64,000 bases of DNA from Robiginitalea aestuariiviva (GTDB lineage Bacteria; Bacteroidota; Bacteroidia; Flavobacteriales; Flavobacteriaceae). The stretch's first letter is position 1. Every line of letters begins with the position of its first letter. The stretch spans positions 672,140 to 736,139 of the forward strand of contig NZ_JARPUQ010000002.1 in assembly GCF_029537735.1 (NCBI RefSeq), written 5' to 3'. Positions 45,686 to 54,036 of this stretch are shown piece by piece. Made by a program: the position numbers and the translations under genes. The notes beneath the pieces are model-generated. The model ran no database searches. It had not been told where the DNA came from and saw nothing but the letters and a program-made list of their open reading frames with translations.

Positions 45686-46380
45686 CCAAAAACCCTGGGA
45701 TAGATCAAAAAGACATCTCCAATGAGGTTCAGCAATACATGGGGTATAATGGACAAGAATATATTTTTATGTTTCCAAACCAGATAATTCATTGGAAACG
45801 TTGCAATGACTCTTGTTACAAAAACCTGTGGTGACCAGATATGGTAGGCGCAGAACAAGACGGTATTGATCAGCGGAGCCCTATAGTCTTCATAGGGCTC
45901 TTTCGGAAGTAAAAATCCACGGAAATATAATTCCTCCATTAGGGGCATAATAATGGAAAAAGGAATCATTATAAACCAAGATAGCTTTATGATGGATGCG
46001 TTTTGCTTGTGGGGAAAGAGACCTGGGCTGAACCAGTCCGAAATCCATCCAAAAACATTTTGTCCCAAAAACTCGGTGACCGGTTTTAACAAAATAAAAC
46101 ATCCTATGGCCCACAATAAGGAAACCAAGGTTAAACCGGCCAGAGGCCAAAATGACATCCTGGCTTGGGATTTGAAAATATCCTTAATGACTCCAAGGCC
46201 AAACGGTTGACCTGTAACTTCCGAAATCATAAAGATCATTAATGGAATTGTCACCAAGAAATCAATGGCCATCAATATGGTGATTGAGGGTAGTTTTTCC
46301 CCATAAATTCTATGGACAACCAACAACAGTAGTATTGGAACTATGCCAGGCAGAAAGTATAGTAAGAATTTATTTCCCAT
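45682..46380 (-). CDS. CPBP family intramembrane metalloprotease
   Basis: A 232-residue membrane protein with MEELYFRGFLLP (~160-171, EEx3R), FCAYHIWSP (~183) and PHVLLNLIGD (HxxxN, ~215). First gene of the operon with the esterase and the second CPBP protein. The two CPBP proteins are not close duplicates. AT-rich like the rest of the island. Confidence 0.85.
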   Translation of the reverse strand: MGNKFLLYFLPGIVPILLLLVVHRIYGEKLPSITILMAIDFLVTIPLMIFMISEVTGQPFGLGVIKDIFKSQARMSFWPLAGLTLVSLLWAIGCFILLKPVTEFLGQNVFGWISDWFSPGLFPHKQNASIIKLSWFIMIPFSIIMPLMEELYFRGFLLPKEPYEDYRAPLINTVLFCAYHIWSPQVFVTRVIATFPMNYLVWKHKNIFLSIIPHVLLNLIGDVFLIYPRVFG

Positions 46381-46708
46381 TTCAATTTGACTTCCGGCAA
46401 TCCGGTTCCAGGCGAAACAGCTGAAGAAATTAAGGGCATGAATTGGCCTGTCAGTTCATTGACAGGACAATAGTGCTTCTTCATCTTCCAAAGGGTAATT
46501 CCTTTTGATTTCAAAGTCAAAATTCAGCTTTCCCGTCGGGAAAAAATTGTATAAAACCGACTTCATGGCCTTCGGGTCCGGAAATTCATGAAAGCCTTAT
46601 ACATCGTTTATAAGGAAAGGAATTACAATGTTTGGCTATTAATATCCCGGTCATAGTTCAGACCAAAAGACGCAGAATTTTATTGGGCTGAAAAAAGGAT
46701 GTATTGGG
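46381..46708. other. Intergenic region with one hairpin
   Basis: 328 bases between the CPBP operon and the AraC gene, no plausible gene. CCTGTCA (46447-46453) and TGACAGG (46460-46466) form a perfect 7-bp inverted repeat ~67 bases upstream of the CPBP start, without a T-run; it may be an operator. Confidence 0.5.
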
Positions 46709-47572
46709 CTACCCCTTGGTGTATCGGTGATAGAGGGTGTCTCTGTATTTCAGGAGTTTCTGAGGTGAAATCCTGGAAATTGATTTTAATTCATTAATCA
46801 GGTGTGGCTGATCGTGATAACCATATTGAGTTACCAAATCCATCCAATCTACCGGATGGTCGTTTTGCATGACATGATCCAGGTAATTATTCACCCGAAT
46901 AATTTTGCAGTAATTTTTCGGGGAAATCCCCATCCGTATCTTAAAAAGTCTTTGCAATTGGCGCTCAGAAACGTGGGCCAGCCGGGCAAGGTCATTAATA
47001 GAGATAACCCCGTATTTTTCATGGATGATATCGATGGCCTTCTGAAAGGGTATACTGCTTTTCTTCTGATCCGAATTTTCCAACATAAACGATTCGGCCA
47101 ATGCGCTTTTCTCCCAAAACTTTTTACCCTTTAATTGGATGAACAATTCCTGATATTTTCTGATCCCTAAAGAGGATCCCCTCCCTATTTTAGAAATGGG
47201 AAGGTGGAGTTGTTTATATAAGCCATCCGCGATAAATGAGATGCCAAACAGGTCAATTTGCCCTTTTTGCTTAACCATTCTGCAGGTGGCAATTGCAGGA
47301 AGGATAAGTAAATTAGTATCCAAATAACTTACCTCCTGAATACTTGAACGCTCAATGGGGTCACCATAGTTAAAGACCAATAAGTTCTGTCCTTTAGGTA
47401 AATACCTCGATTGAATTCCCTCTAAGGTATCAATGTATCCCTTCATCTGCCAATAACAGAGCACCTCTCTTTTAAGGACAGGATGATCTACTATCTTTTC
47501 CGTATAGTCCATGAGGTATCCATCGCTTTTTTGGGAAGATAAAGTAATATAATCCCAGCTTTGGCAGGCCAT
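46709..47572 (-). CDS. AraC family transcriptional regulator
   Basis: A 287-residue regulator. The C-terminal double helix-turn-helix is clear (~190-280, ISINDLARLAHVSERQLQRL then KNYCKIIRVNNYLDHV). The N-terminal domain (~25-150) looks like the DUF6597 sensor common in such proteins. Met at residue 21 (MDYTEKIV) may be the true start. Located upstream of the CPBP-esterase operon on the same strand, it may control it; AT-rich. Confidence 0.88.
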   Translation of the reverse strand: MACQSWDYITLSSQKSDGYLMDYTEKIVDHPVLKREVLCYWQMKGYIDTLEGIQSRYLPKGQNLLVFNYGDPIERSSIQEVSYLDTNLLILPAIATCRMVKQKGQIDLFGISFIADGLYKQLHLPISKIGRGSSLGIRKYQELFIQLKGKKFWEKSALAESFMLENSDQKKSSIPFQKAIDIIHEKYGVISINDLARLAHVSERQLQRLFKIRMGISPKNYCKIIRVNNYLDHVMQNDHPVDWMDLVTQYGYHDQPHLINELKSISRISPQKLLKYRDTLYHRYTKG

Positions 47573-47741
47573 TCATTATGGCCTGTTAGCACGGTTATAA
47601 AAGTAAATTTAGGAATTACTTAACCGATTACTAAACTGGACGAGGTCTTTGATTAATCCTCTTAATCCCACAGCAATAACCAGGCCCCCCTTATTCAAGT
47701 TCTTTTATACCGAGGTGTTTGGCAGCCCGTCTTCTATGCTA

Positions 47742-48203
47742 TTATTCAATAGGTGAACTATGGGTAGAAATGGCTTTTATAACCCCATTTTTCTTTTGAT
47801 AGACATCCGTAAACCTTAGGTGTACTTCTACTGTGTCTTTACCTGTACTGTCAATAATCAACATTTTTTCGGTTCCTCTAAGCACGGCAATGTCATCGTA
47901 TAGGCGCACATTTAAATGATCATAGGTTATTTCCCCAAAACGGTAATCGGCATTTGAAAATTCTTCAATTGTTGACTTTTTATCGGTTACATTTCCATCT
48001 GAAGAACCTGAATATATCCAGCTATCATCCAGGATGTGGTTCAAAGGTTCAGGGTCATTTGCTAAATAGGCGTCCGTCCATTGATGGAGTAAATTTTTAG
48101 CCTCTTCCTTTGAGATAGCGTTCAAATCCTTACTAAAGCCCTCATTATTATCACACGATACAATTCCTAACATAAGACATAGTAGATAAATAACCTTTTT
48201 CAT
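47742..48203 (-). CDS. DUF4440/NTF2-like lipoprotein
   Basis: A 153-residue lipoprotein beginning MKKVIYLLCLMLGIVSC (lipobox Cys17); a longer frame up to 48311 is rejected. A SnoaL/DUF4440 fold follows: LLHQWTDAYLANDPEPLNHILDD, then YGEITYDHLNVRLYDD-type strands and RFTDVYQKKNGVIKAIS. Such domains bind small ligands or act on them; ligand unknown. Part of the AT-rich island. Confidence 0.8.
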   Translation of the reverse strand: MKKVIYLLCLMLGIVSCDNNEGFSKDLNAISKEEAKNLLHQWTDAYLANDPEPLNHILDDSWIYSGSSDGNVTDKKSTIEEFSNADYRFGEITYDHLNVRLYDDIAVLRGTEKMLIIDSTGKDTVEVHLRFTDVYQKKNGVIKAISTHSSPIE

Positions 48204-48397
48204 ATCATTTATTGATTTGTTAAACACCATAGCGGCATAGGAAATAAATAGGGCATCCTTAGGGCAATTGAAAATGTCTGACCCATGTATGTCCACAGGT
48301 TTCTTTCCCATTCTTAATCGATTAATCGATTGGTATAAACTTTAAACCAAACGATTGAGATTGTCCTAAAGGTATATTAGGGGATCATTTGCTTGAA

Positions 48398-48430
48398 CCT
48401 GGTAAAATTAGGTTTGACAAAGGTACCAGG
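48398..48430. promoter_or_regulatory. Inverted repeat overlapping a -7-like motif
   Basis: CCTGGTA (48398-48404) and TACCAGG (48424-48430) are a perfect inverted repeat. Minus-strand TACCTTTG (48425-48418) inside it matches TAnnTTTG. It could be the regulated promoter of the lipoprotein at 48203, with a long leader. Confidence 0.35.
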
Positions 48431-48481
48431 TGGGAATGTTTGGGAATTGTATAATTGCGACATTTCACACCTGGATTAAGA

Positions 48482-48632
48482 ATGGCTGATTGCACTCGTA
48501 CCTCGCGTGATCCGGGCCGAACGGCCATTGAAGGTCCTGTGGACCTTCAATAGTGAGGAGCCAGGTGGTGCGCAGGCCTTGTTACTGCGTGGGAAGTGTT
48601 ATGGCGGATTACGCTCGTACCTCGCGTGATCC
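48482..48632. repeat. 32-bp direct repeat flanking a perfect hairpin
   Basis: Copies at 48482-48513 and 48601-48632 differ at three positions. Between them is a perfect 11-bp hairpin (48527-48537 with 48541-48551, loop TGT). No open frame explains it. The stretch 48633-48733 has only a short CGAGC/GCTCG inverted repeat. Confidence 0.7.
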
Positions 48633-48733
48633 TGATTGGGGGGAGTGACAGGAAGAAATCCGATGCGGGCTGTCGCCCGCTCCGTATTTTTCATTTACTC
48701 AAAAACTCGAGCAAGCTCGGTTTTATCGTAAAT

Positions 48734-48765
48734 AAAAAAATCCGATGCCATTTGGCATCGGATTT
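48734..48765 (-). terminator. Terminator of tRNA-Pro
   Basis: Perfect 12-bp stem (48738-48749 with 48754-48765), 4-base loop, T-run on the minus strand; directly after the tRNA 3' end. Confidence 0.85.
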
Positions 48766-48771
48766 CTTTCG

Positions 48772-48846
48772 TCGGGGTGGCAGGATTCGAACCTGCGACC
48801 TCCTGCTCCCAAAGCAGGCGCGATAACCGGGCTACGCTACACCCCG
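48772..48846 (-). tRNA. tRNA-Pro (anticodon TGG)
   Basis: 75 bases on the minus strand. Acceptor CGGGGTG/CACCCCG pairs perfectly; T-arm GCAGGTTCGAATCCTGC; anticodon stem CCTGC/GCAGG around loop TTTGGGA gives anticodon TGG. The 3' CCA is not encoded. Confidence 0.95.
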
Positions 48847-49302
48847 TTCGACAGCAGATGCTGCCAGACTATAATTTTATTCTTCCGGCTACTAAGGCCA
48901 CCAAAGTAGCCCGGGAACCGGGCGGAGTTCATCCCGAAGCAGTACCGTATGGTGCTAGCTGCGGGGCTACACCCCGTGCGACAGCAGATGCTGCCTACTA
49001 ATCAATTCTTCTTCCGGCTACAAAGGCCACCGAAGTAGCCCGGGAACCGGGCGGAGTTCATCCCGAAGCAGTACCGTGAGGTGCTAGCTGCGGGGCTACA
49101 CCCCGTGCGACAGCACATGCTGCCCAGTATTCAATTCTTCTTCCGGCTACTAAGGCCACCAAAGTAGCCCGGGAACCGGGCGGAGTTCATCCCGAAGCAG
49201 TACCGTATGGTGCTAGCTGCGGGGCTACACCCCGTGCGACAGCAGATGCTGCCTACTAATCAATTCTTCTTCCGGCTACAAAGGCCACCGAAGTAGCCCG
49301 TG
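48837..49302. repeat. 3.5 tandem ~129 bp repeats at the tRNA-Pro 5' end
   Basis: The phrase CTACACCCCG (tRNA-Pro bases 1-10, complement) recurs at 48837, 48967, 49096 and 49225, spaced 130, 129 and 129 bases. Each is followed by CGACAGCA-ATGCTGCC and a ~100-base conserved block. Units 2 and 4 share variants, as do units 1 and 3, so a two-unit block seems to have been duplicated. No coding frame is credible. Confidence 0.9.
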
Positions 49303-49384
49303 ACCAGTGATAAGAAAAGGGCCGAAGCGCCTTTCGGTTTCCATACCTCTTCCTGGGGAAGCTTATCACACGCTCAGAAAAACA

Positions 49385-49427
49385 AATTCCAAATCCCCAT
49401 TCCGTTTTGAATCAGGGCTTTGGAATT
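49385..49427 (-). terminator. Probable terminator of tRNA-Ser
   Basis: AATTCCAAA (49385-49393) with TTTGGAATT (49419-49427), a long imperfect loop, followed on the minus strand by TGTTTTT. Confidence 0.5.
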
Positions 49428-49453
49428 CTTCACCCCGCCTTGCGGCGGCCTGG

Positions 49454-49537
49454 CGGAGAGACTGGGACTCGAACCCAGGCGACGGTTACCCGCCGACAGA
49501 TTAGCAATCTGCTCCGTTACCACTCCGGCACCTCTCC
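49454..49537 (-). tRNA. tRNA-Ser (anticodon GCT)
   Basis: About 84 bases with a long variable arm (GTCGGCGGGTAACCGTCGCC region), as for class II tRNAs. Anticodon loop TTGCTAA gives GCT. T-arm GGGTTCGAGTCCC. The adjoining bases 49453-49451 read CCA on the minus strand, so CCA may be encoded. Confidence 0.93.
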
Positions 49538-49700
49538 TGATCGGATGAAAACACCCGGCAATTCCTTCAACGAAATTGCGGATGCAAATGTAGGTTTTCA
49601 TCCCTAGAGAAGCAACTTTTTCTGTACATTATTTGGGGTGCTCGTACGCCTCCCGGGAATTCCCCTGCGGCTGGTTTTTACCTCCGGGATATACCCGGCA

Positions 49701-51626
49701 TCAGGCGGCCTGAGCTTCCCGCGGAAAGGTGACGCAGAAGGTGGTTCCCTGATCCGGAGCGCTTTCTACTTCAATAGTCCCATTATTGCGCCGGGCAAAT
49801 TCATAGCTCAGGGTCAGGCCCAGGCCGGAACCTTTTTCCCCTTCTGTTCCTTTCCGGCTCTTTTCTGCATTCAGGGTGAAGAGTTCTGCTATAACCTTGT
49901 CATCCATACCCACACCGGTATCCGTCACGGAAATACTGACCTGGCCTTTGGTTTCCTGGCGGACACTCAGGCTAACTTTGCCGTTTCGGGGGGTATACTT
50001 CAGGGCGTTATTCACCAGGTTGCGGATAATGAATTCCACCTGATTGCGGTTGCCGTAAATGGCCACGTCGGTATTGAGTTCCACCATCAGGGTGATTTCC
50101 TTTTGCTGGGCTACATCCCGGAACACCTCGTAGATTTCCCGCAGTACTTCCTGCAGGGAGAAGGTCTCGTGCAGGTCCGGGGTCTTTTTCATCTGGTGGG
50201 TAGCCCATAGGATGAGGTTATCCGCCATACGCAGGGTATTGGTCACGGAGCGGTCCAGTTGCTTGCCCATGGTCTTAACGTCATTGGCTGTCATAAGGTC
50301 GTAATTCTCCGTCAGAAGAGAGGTAAAGGACTTCAGGGCATTTAACGGGCTGCGGATATCGTGTGCTACCACGCTAAAGAACTTATCCTTGGTGGCGTTA
50401 AGGGTTTCCAGTTCGGATTTCTGGTTGGTAATGATTGTGTTGTTTTCCCGCAGTTTTCGGTTCATCCACCAGGTCTTGCGCACAAACCAGAGCAGCAGCA
50501 GGACGCAGATACCAATGATGATCAACAGGACATTCCGGGTGCGGATTTCCGCAGACTGCATGGCCGTCTGGTTTTCCAGGAAACTGGTGCGCTGGTTCAG
50601 GGCGTCAATCTCGACCATGCCCTCGGTAAGCTGGCTGCGGTCCGCAATCAGTTTTTCGTGAAACATGTCCGTGGTTTTGCGCTGGGCTACCGTATAGGTA
50701 TGGGCAGTCCTGGAATTGCCCATCCTGAGGTGATAGAGGGTAAGCTGGTGGTAGGCGCGTTCCAGGAAGGCATACATGTCATTTTCTTTGGCCAGCGCCT
50801 CGGCCTGCAAGAGGTAATCCAACTCCCGTTCCGCATTTCCATGCAGGGCGCTTATGGCGGCCATTTGCATCAATGCTTCAGCGGCTGAGACCTTCTGGGC
50901 ATTGGGCCCCAAGTTGCTGCTGATGTCCAGAATGCGTTTAAACTGGATTTCTGCCTCCTGGCTGTTCCCGCGGGACATTTCGATAAGCCCTTTCACCTTC
51001 AGGCAATTCGACAATACCGGCAGGTTCCCGATCTCCGTATTGATTTCTATGGCGACGTCCGTAAGGGTTTCTGCTTCGCTGAGCTGGCCTGCCAGATAAT
51101 AGCTTTCCCCAAGGTTGTGCGCTGCCACCCCATAACGTTCGCGAACGCCCAGGTTTTTGAAAAAGTCATAAGCCTTTTTATGGGATTCCACCTCCTTTTT
51201 CCGGTTTTCAAGCCTGCGGTAAATGTGGCCCAGGGAAATGTAACAATTCGCCAACCCTATAGAATCATTGTCCTTCCGGAATAAATCCATGGCGCGATGC
51301 AGCGATTGCATGCCCAGAAAGTAATCCTCCTTCTTGGAAAAAATACTCCCCAGTATACGGTAGGCATAAGCCATCCCGCGAACGTCGCCGGAGTTTTGTG
51401 CCAGCTTCAGGGATTGTTCTCCGTAACTCAGGGCGCGGTCCAGATCTACAAAAGTCAGTTCGCGGCTAAGCAGGTAAAGGGTTTCTGTACGCTCGGCTGT
51501 GCTGAGTCCCGGATGCGTCAGGCGGGCTTCCAGGCTGTCCACAATCTGGCCTCTGGCGGGGGCAACTACCAAAAGGTTTAAAAAGAGTATCAGGGGCAGG
51601 CCGAGCCGAAGTTTTGGTTTAGGCAT
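49701..51626 (-). CDS. TPR-containing sensor histidine kinase
   Basis: About 641 residues from MPKPKLRLGLPLI. Sec signal (ending APARGQ), TPR repeats (~40-310), a membrane helix (~365-385, LLIIIGICVLLLLWFV), HisKA with VVAHDIRSPLNALKSF (His ~421) and an HATPase_c domain (~520-640) with DTGVGMD and GSGLGLTLSYEFARR. No response regulator gene lies beside it, so it is an orphan kinase. The first ATG seven codons upstream is an alternative. Confidence 0.92.
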   Translation of the reverse strand: MPKPKLRLGLPLILFLNLLVVAPARGQIVDSLEARLTHPGLSTAERTETLYLLSRELTFVDLDRALSYGEQSLKLAQNSGDVRGMAYAYRILGSIFSKKEDYFLGMQSLHRAMDLFRKDNDSIGLANCYISLGHIYRRLENRKKEVESHKKAYDFFKNLGVRERYGVAAHNLGESYYLAGQLSEAETLTDVAIEINTEIGNLPVLSNCLKVKGLIEMSRGNSQEAEIQFKRILDISSNLGPNAQKVSAAEALMQMAAISALHGNAERELDYLLQAEALAKENDMYAFLERAYHQLTLYHLRMGNSRTAHTYTVAQRKTTDMFHEKLIADRSQLTEGMVEIDALNQRTSFLENQTAMQSAEIRTRNVLLIIIGICVLLLLWFVRKTWWMNRKLRENNTIITNQKSELETLNATKDKFFSVVAHDIRSPLNALKSFTSLLTENYDLMTANDVKTMGKQLDRSVTNTLRMADNLILWATHQMKKTPDLHETFSLQEVLREIYEVFRDVAQQKEITLMVELNTDVAIYGNRNQVEFIIRNLVNNALKYTPRNGKVSLSVRQETKGQVSISVTDTGVGMDDKVIAELFTLNAEKSRKGTEGEKGSGLGLTLSYEFARRNNGTIEVESAPDQGTTFCVTFPREAQAA

Positions 51627-51739
51627 GGGCAATATGGGGGCTATCACAATGCTGTGGATTAATTGGTTGGTCTAGGGTTCTAACGCCCTGACTGTGGTTT
51701 TAGTGTGTAAATTCCTACGAATGTGAAGGAAAAAAGAAA

Positions 51740-51770
51740 GGGCTGCCGGTGTGGTTTCAACCGGCAGCCC
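51740..51770 (-). terminator. Terminator of the TIM-barrel isomerase gene
   Basis: GGGCTGCCGGT / ACCGGCAGCCC, perfect 11-bp stem with a 9-base loop; on the minus strand followed by TTTCTTTTTT. Confidence 0.85.
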
Positions 51771-51795
51771 TTAAGATGTTTGCTGGGTTTCGGAT

Positions 51796-52671
51796 CTACC
51801 TGAAGCCCAGTGTTTTGAGGTTATCAAAACTGATTTGGATGGCTTGCAGGGGCTCCATGCCGTCAAAGGTCATGTCCTGCTCCACAATAAAGTACTCCAT
51901 GCCGGATTGCTCCTTCTGGGCCAGGATGCGCGCAAAATCGATCTGGCCGGTGCCCACGGGGGCAAAGCGGCCTTGCTCATCCATGTCTTTTACGTGCCAG
52001 ATTTTGAACCGGCCCGGGTATTTCTCAAAATAATCCAGGGGGTCCGCCCCGGCCCGGGTCACCCAGTACAGGTCCATCTGAAAATTCACGACTTCAGGGT
52101 CGGTATGCTCCAGGAAATATTCAATGGGTACTACGCCGTCTGCATTGGGTTTGAATTCGAAATCGTGGTTGTGGTACAGCAATTCCAGCCCGGCTGCCTT
52201 GCATTTGGCCCCTATGGTATTGATGATGTCGGTAACCTCTTCTACTGTACCGCTCATAGACATGGTACGGGTGGCCGGGTCAAACTGGAAATGCCCCATG
52301 GGCGGGATGGGGATCACAAAGTAGCGGAACCCCGCCGCTTTGGAATCTGCAATCATCTGGTCTGCATTATCCAGGGTTACGCCGCCCTGATGTACGCTCA
52401 AGGGGTTAAGCCCCAGGCTTTCCAGGTAACTTTTGAAGGCTGCGGGTTCCATCCCGTAGAATTTGCCATCTGCATAATTGGTAGCTTCGATATTCACGTA
52501 ACCCACGTTGGCCACGGCCTGCAGCGTTCCTCTGGCATCTTCGTCCATCTGGTTACGGACGGTATACAGGGTAGCGCCGGGTTCCGGCATTTTCGGGGTG
52601 GACTGGCAGGAGAACAGCACCGACAGGGCAAATACGGGCCCCAGCAGGAGAATAGGGAGGTTGTTTTTCAT
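51796..52671 (-). CDS. Sugar phosphate isomerase/epimerase family lipoprotein
   Basis: A 291-residue xylose-isomerase-like TIM barrel behind a lipoprotein signal (LFSC, Cys ~22). Metal-binding features of AP_endonuc_2 proteins are visible: LYHNHDFEF (~164-172) and QMDLYWVTRAGADP (~198), then KIWHVKDMD (~220). Predicted periplasmic sugar or polyol-modifying role; substrate unknown. Confidence 0.88.
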   Translation of the reverse strand: MKNNLPILLLGPVFALSVLFSCQSTPKMPEPGATLYTVRNQMDEDARGTLQAVANVGYVNIEATNYADGKFYGMEPAAFKSYLESLGLNPLSVHQGGVTLDNADQMIADSKAAGFRYFVIPIPPMGHFQFDPATRTMSMSGTVEEVTDIINTIGAKCKAAGLELLYHNHDFEFKPNADGVVPIEYFLEHTDPEVVNFQMDLYWVTRAGADPLDYFEKYPGRFKIWHVKDMDEQGRFAPVGTGQIDFARILAQKEQSGMEYFIVEQDMTFDGMEPLQAIQISFDNLKTLGFR

Positions 52672-52720
52672 GGTATAATCAGGTTAAAGCATAGGGTTCC
52701 GGAAAGTCCCGGAAGTGGGT

Positions 52721-52728
52721 TAAAGATA
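52721..52728 (-). promoter_or_regulatory. -7-like element of the isomerase gene
   Basis: Minus-strand TATCTTTA, one base from consensus, 49 bases before the ATG at 52671. Confidence 0.35.
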
Positions 52729-52836
52729 GGCATTTTTCATCAGGCGGACATGGGTTAACCGGGCCGTGAAACATGATGAACGTCATATGATAAACTGCGG
52801 GTATCCGGTAATTTTAGGCAAACAATCCCCTTAACT

Positions 52837-53322
52837 ATGGTACCCCCGGAAAACAAAAATGTCCGGCTGGGCAAGGAGATGTCCAAGAATGAGATGCGGC
52901 AGCTGCTCCGCTCGCATTGTTTTGGGGCACTGGCCTACCTGGCCCATGGGCACCCCTTTTGCGTGCCTGTAACCTATTACTACGACCCGGATTCGGATAG
53001 CCTGATCAGCTATAGCCTGGAAGGGCATAAGGTGGAATCCATGCGGGACCGACCCCAGGTGGCCTTCCTGGTTTATGAAGAACAAACCCCCGTGAACTGG
53101 CGGTCTGTGCAACTGCATGGGCGCTATGAGGAAATCCGCCAGATCGATGCCAAGGCCTGTTTGCACCGCTTTACAAAGGGCGTACAGGAAGTCCTGCGCC
53201 AGCGGGAGGGAACGGAGGCCCGGGCATTACCGGATTTTGCCGTGGTCTCGGACCAAAAAGCCGTTCCGGTGATTTACAGGATTCAGATCGAGGAGTGGTC
53301 CGGAAGGTTTCAGGACGGGTAG
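52837..53322 (+). CDS. Pyridoxamine 5'-phosphate oxidase-like flavin-binding protein
   Basis: A 161-residue split-barrel protein of the NimA/PNPOx-like group. FGALAYLAHGHPFCVPVTYYYD (~28-49) and the HKVESMRDRPQVAFLVYEE stretch (~65-83) are typical. Likely binds FMN or F420-like cofactor; the substrate is unknown. A TAATTTTA at 52809-52816 resembles a -7 box. Convergent with the following gene, 3 bases apart. Confidence 0.85.
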   Translation: MVPPENKNVRLGKEMSKNEMRQLLRSHCFGALAYLAHGHPFCVPVTYYYDPDSDSLISYSLEGHKVESMRDRPQVAFLVYEEQTPVNWRSVQLHGRYEEIRQIDAKACLHRFTKGVQEVLRQREGTEARALPDFAVVSDQKAVPVIYRIQIEEWSGRFQDG

Positions 53323-53325
53323 CCT

Positions 53326-53916
53326 TTAGCGCGATAGGCGCCTCAGGAAATCGCGGTTTGCTGCCGTATCGAAATTGACAATACCCCAATGCCGGTAAAG
53401 CGTGCCCGTACGCCGGTCCAGGACCAGGGTCATGGGGATGGATCGCGTTTTAAAGACTTCGGGCACAGGCTCCTCCCAATACTGCACGCTAAAAGGGTAT
53501 CCTTCCCGGTCCAGGTATTGGCGCGCTTTCTCCACAGTGCGATCGCTGTTGATCATCACAAAGCCGACTTCGTCTTTCAGATCTTCGTATAAGCCATGTA
53601 TTCCGGGCATTTCGGCCACACAGGGGCCGCACCAGCTGGCCCAGTAGTTAATAAAGACCACCGGGGCCTCCAGGTCGGACAGCTGCGTTATATTTCCATC
53701 CCCGTCTGTAATCCTAAGGCCTTCCCAGGTTTCCCGGTCCAGGTGTAGTTGTTCAAATTCGGCAATAGGCATGGCATCGGGCGCCACAATTTCCCGCACC
53801 ACCAGGCGCATCTTTACGCCCTTGTAAATGCGTTCCATCCATCCGCTGGCATAGAGCACGGCCAGGGCCAGTGCGGCCAGCAGGATCAGGAACCGCCATT
53901 TCAGGATTCGCTTCAT
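53326..53916 (-). CDS. TlpA-like thioredoxin-fold protein
   Basis: A 196-residue protein with an N-terminal membrane anchor (~8-24, FLILLAALALAVLYASG) and a periplasmic TlpA/ResA-type thioredoxin domain. The active site WCGPC lies in NYWASWCGPCVAEMPG (~90-105), and the cis-Pro in SIPMTLVLD (~164). Expected to reduce disulfides or mature cytochrome c; no partner gene nearby. Confidence 0.9.
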   Translation of the reverse strand: MKRILKWRFLILLAALALAVLYASGWMERIYKGVKMRLVVREIVAPDAMPIAEFEQLHLDRETWEGLRITDGDGNITQLSDLEAPVVFINYWASWCGPCVAEMPGIHGLYEDLKDEVGFVMINSDRTVEKARQYLDREGYPFSVQYWEEPVPEVFKTRSIPMTLVLDRRTGTLYRHWGIVNFDTAANRDFLRRLSR

Positions 53917-53933
53917 AGACTGGGATCAGGATT

Positions 53934-53941
53934 CAAAAGTA
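53934..53941 (-). promoter_or_regulatory. -7 promoter element of the TlpA-like gene
   Basis: Minus-strand TACTTTTG, perfect match to TAnnTTTG, 17 bases before the ATG. Confidence 0.5.
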
Positions 53942-54011
53942 AATGAATTCTCCGGATACCGAGGTGTCAGCACTATTGGGTATTCACATCAGGGATTCGG
54001 CCCCGGAGTTG

Positions 54012-54019
54012 TATTTTTG
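54012..54019 (+). promoter_or_regulatory. -7 promoter element of xth
   Basis: TATTTTTG, matching TAnnTTTG, 17 bases before the ATG at 54037. Confidence 0.5.
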
Positions 54020-54036
54020 CCAAAAACCGCATTGAG

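Noticed and set aside
48837..49302. Repeat units as degenerate tRNA-Pro genes
   Set aside because: They hold the tRNA 5' ten bases and a TTCGGGA resembling a Pro anticodon loop, but it is ~7 bases out of place and the stems do not pair.
48837..49302. CRISPR array
   Set aside because: Units are ~129 bp and almost wholly conserved, with no short repeat plus variable spacer pattern.
48596..49504. Plus-strand open frames with RIRTCDLLLPKQAR, GFEPATSCSQSRR and WDSNPGDG
   Set aside because: These are the familiar false translations of the antisense of tRNA genes (tRNA-Pro and tRNA-Ser), not proteins.
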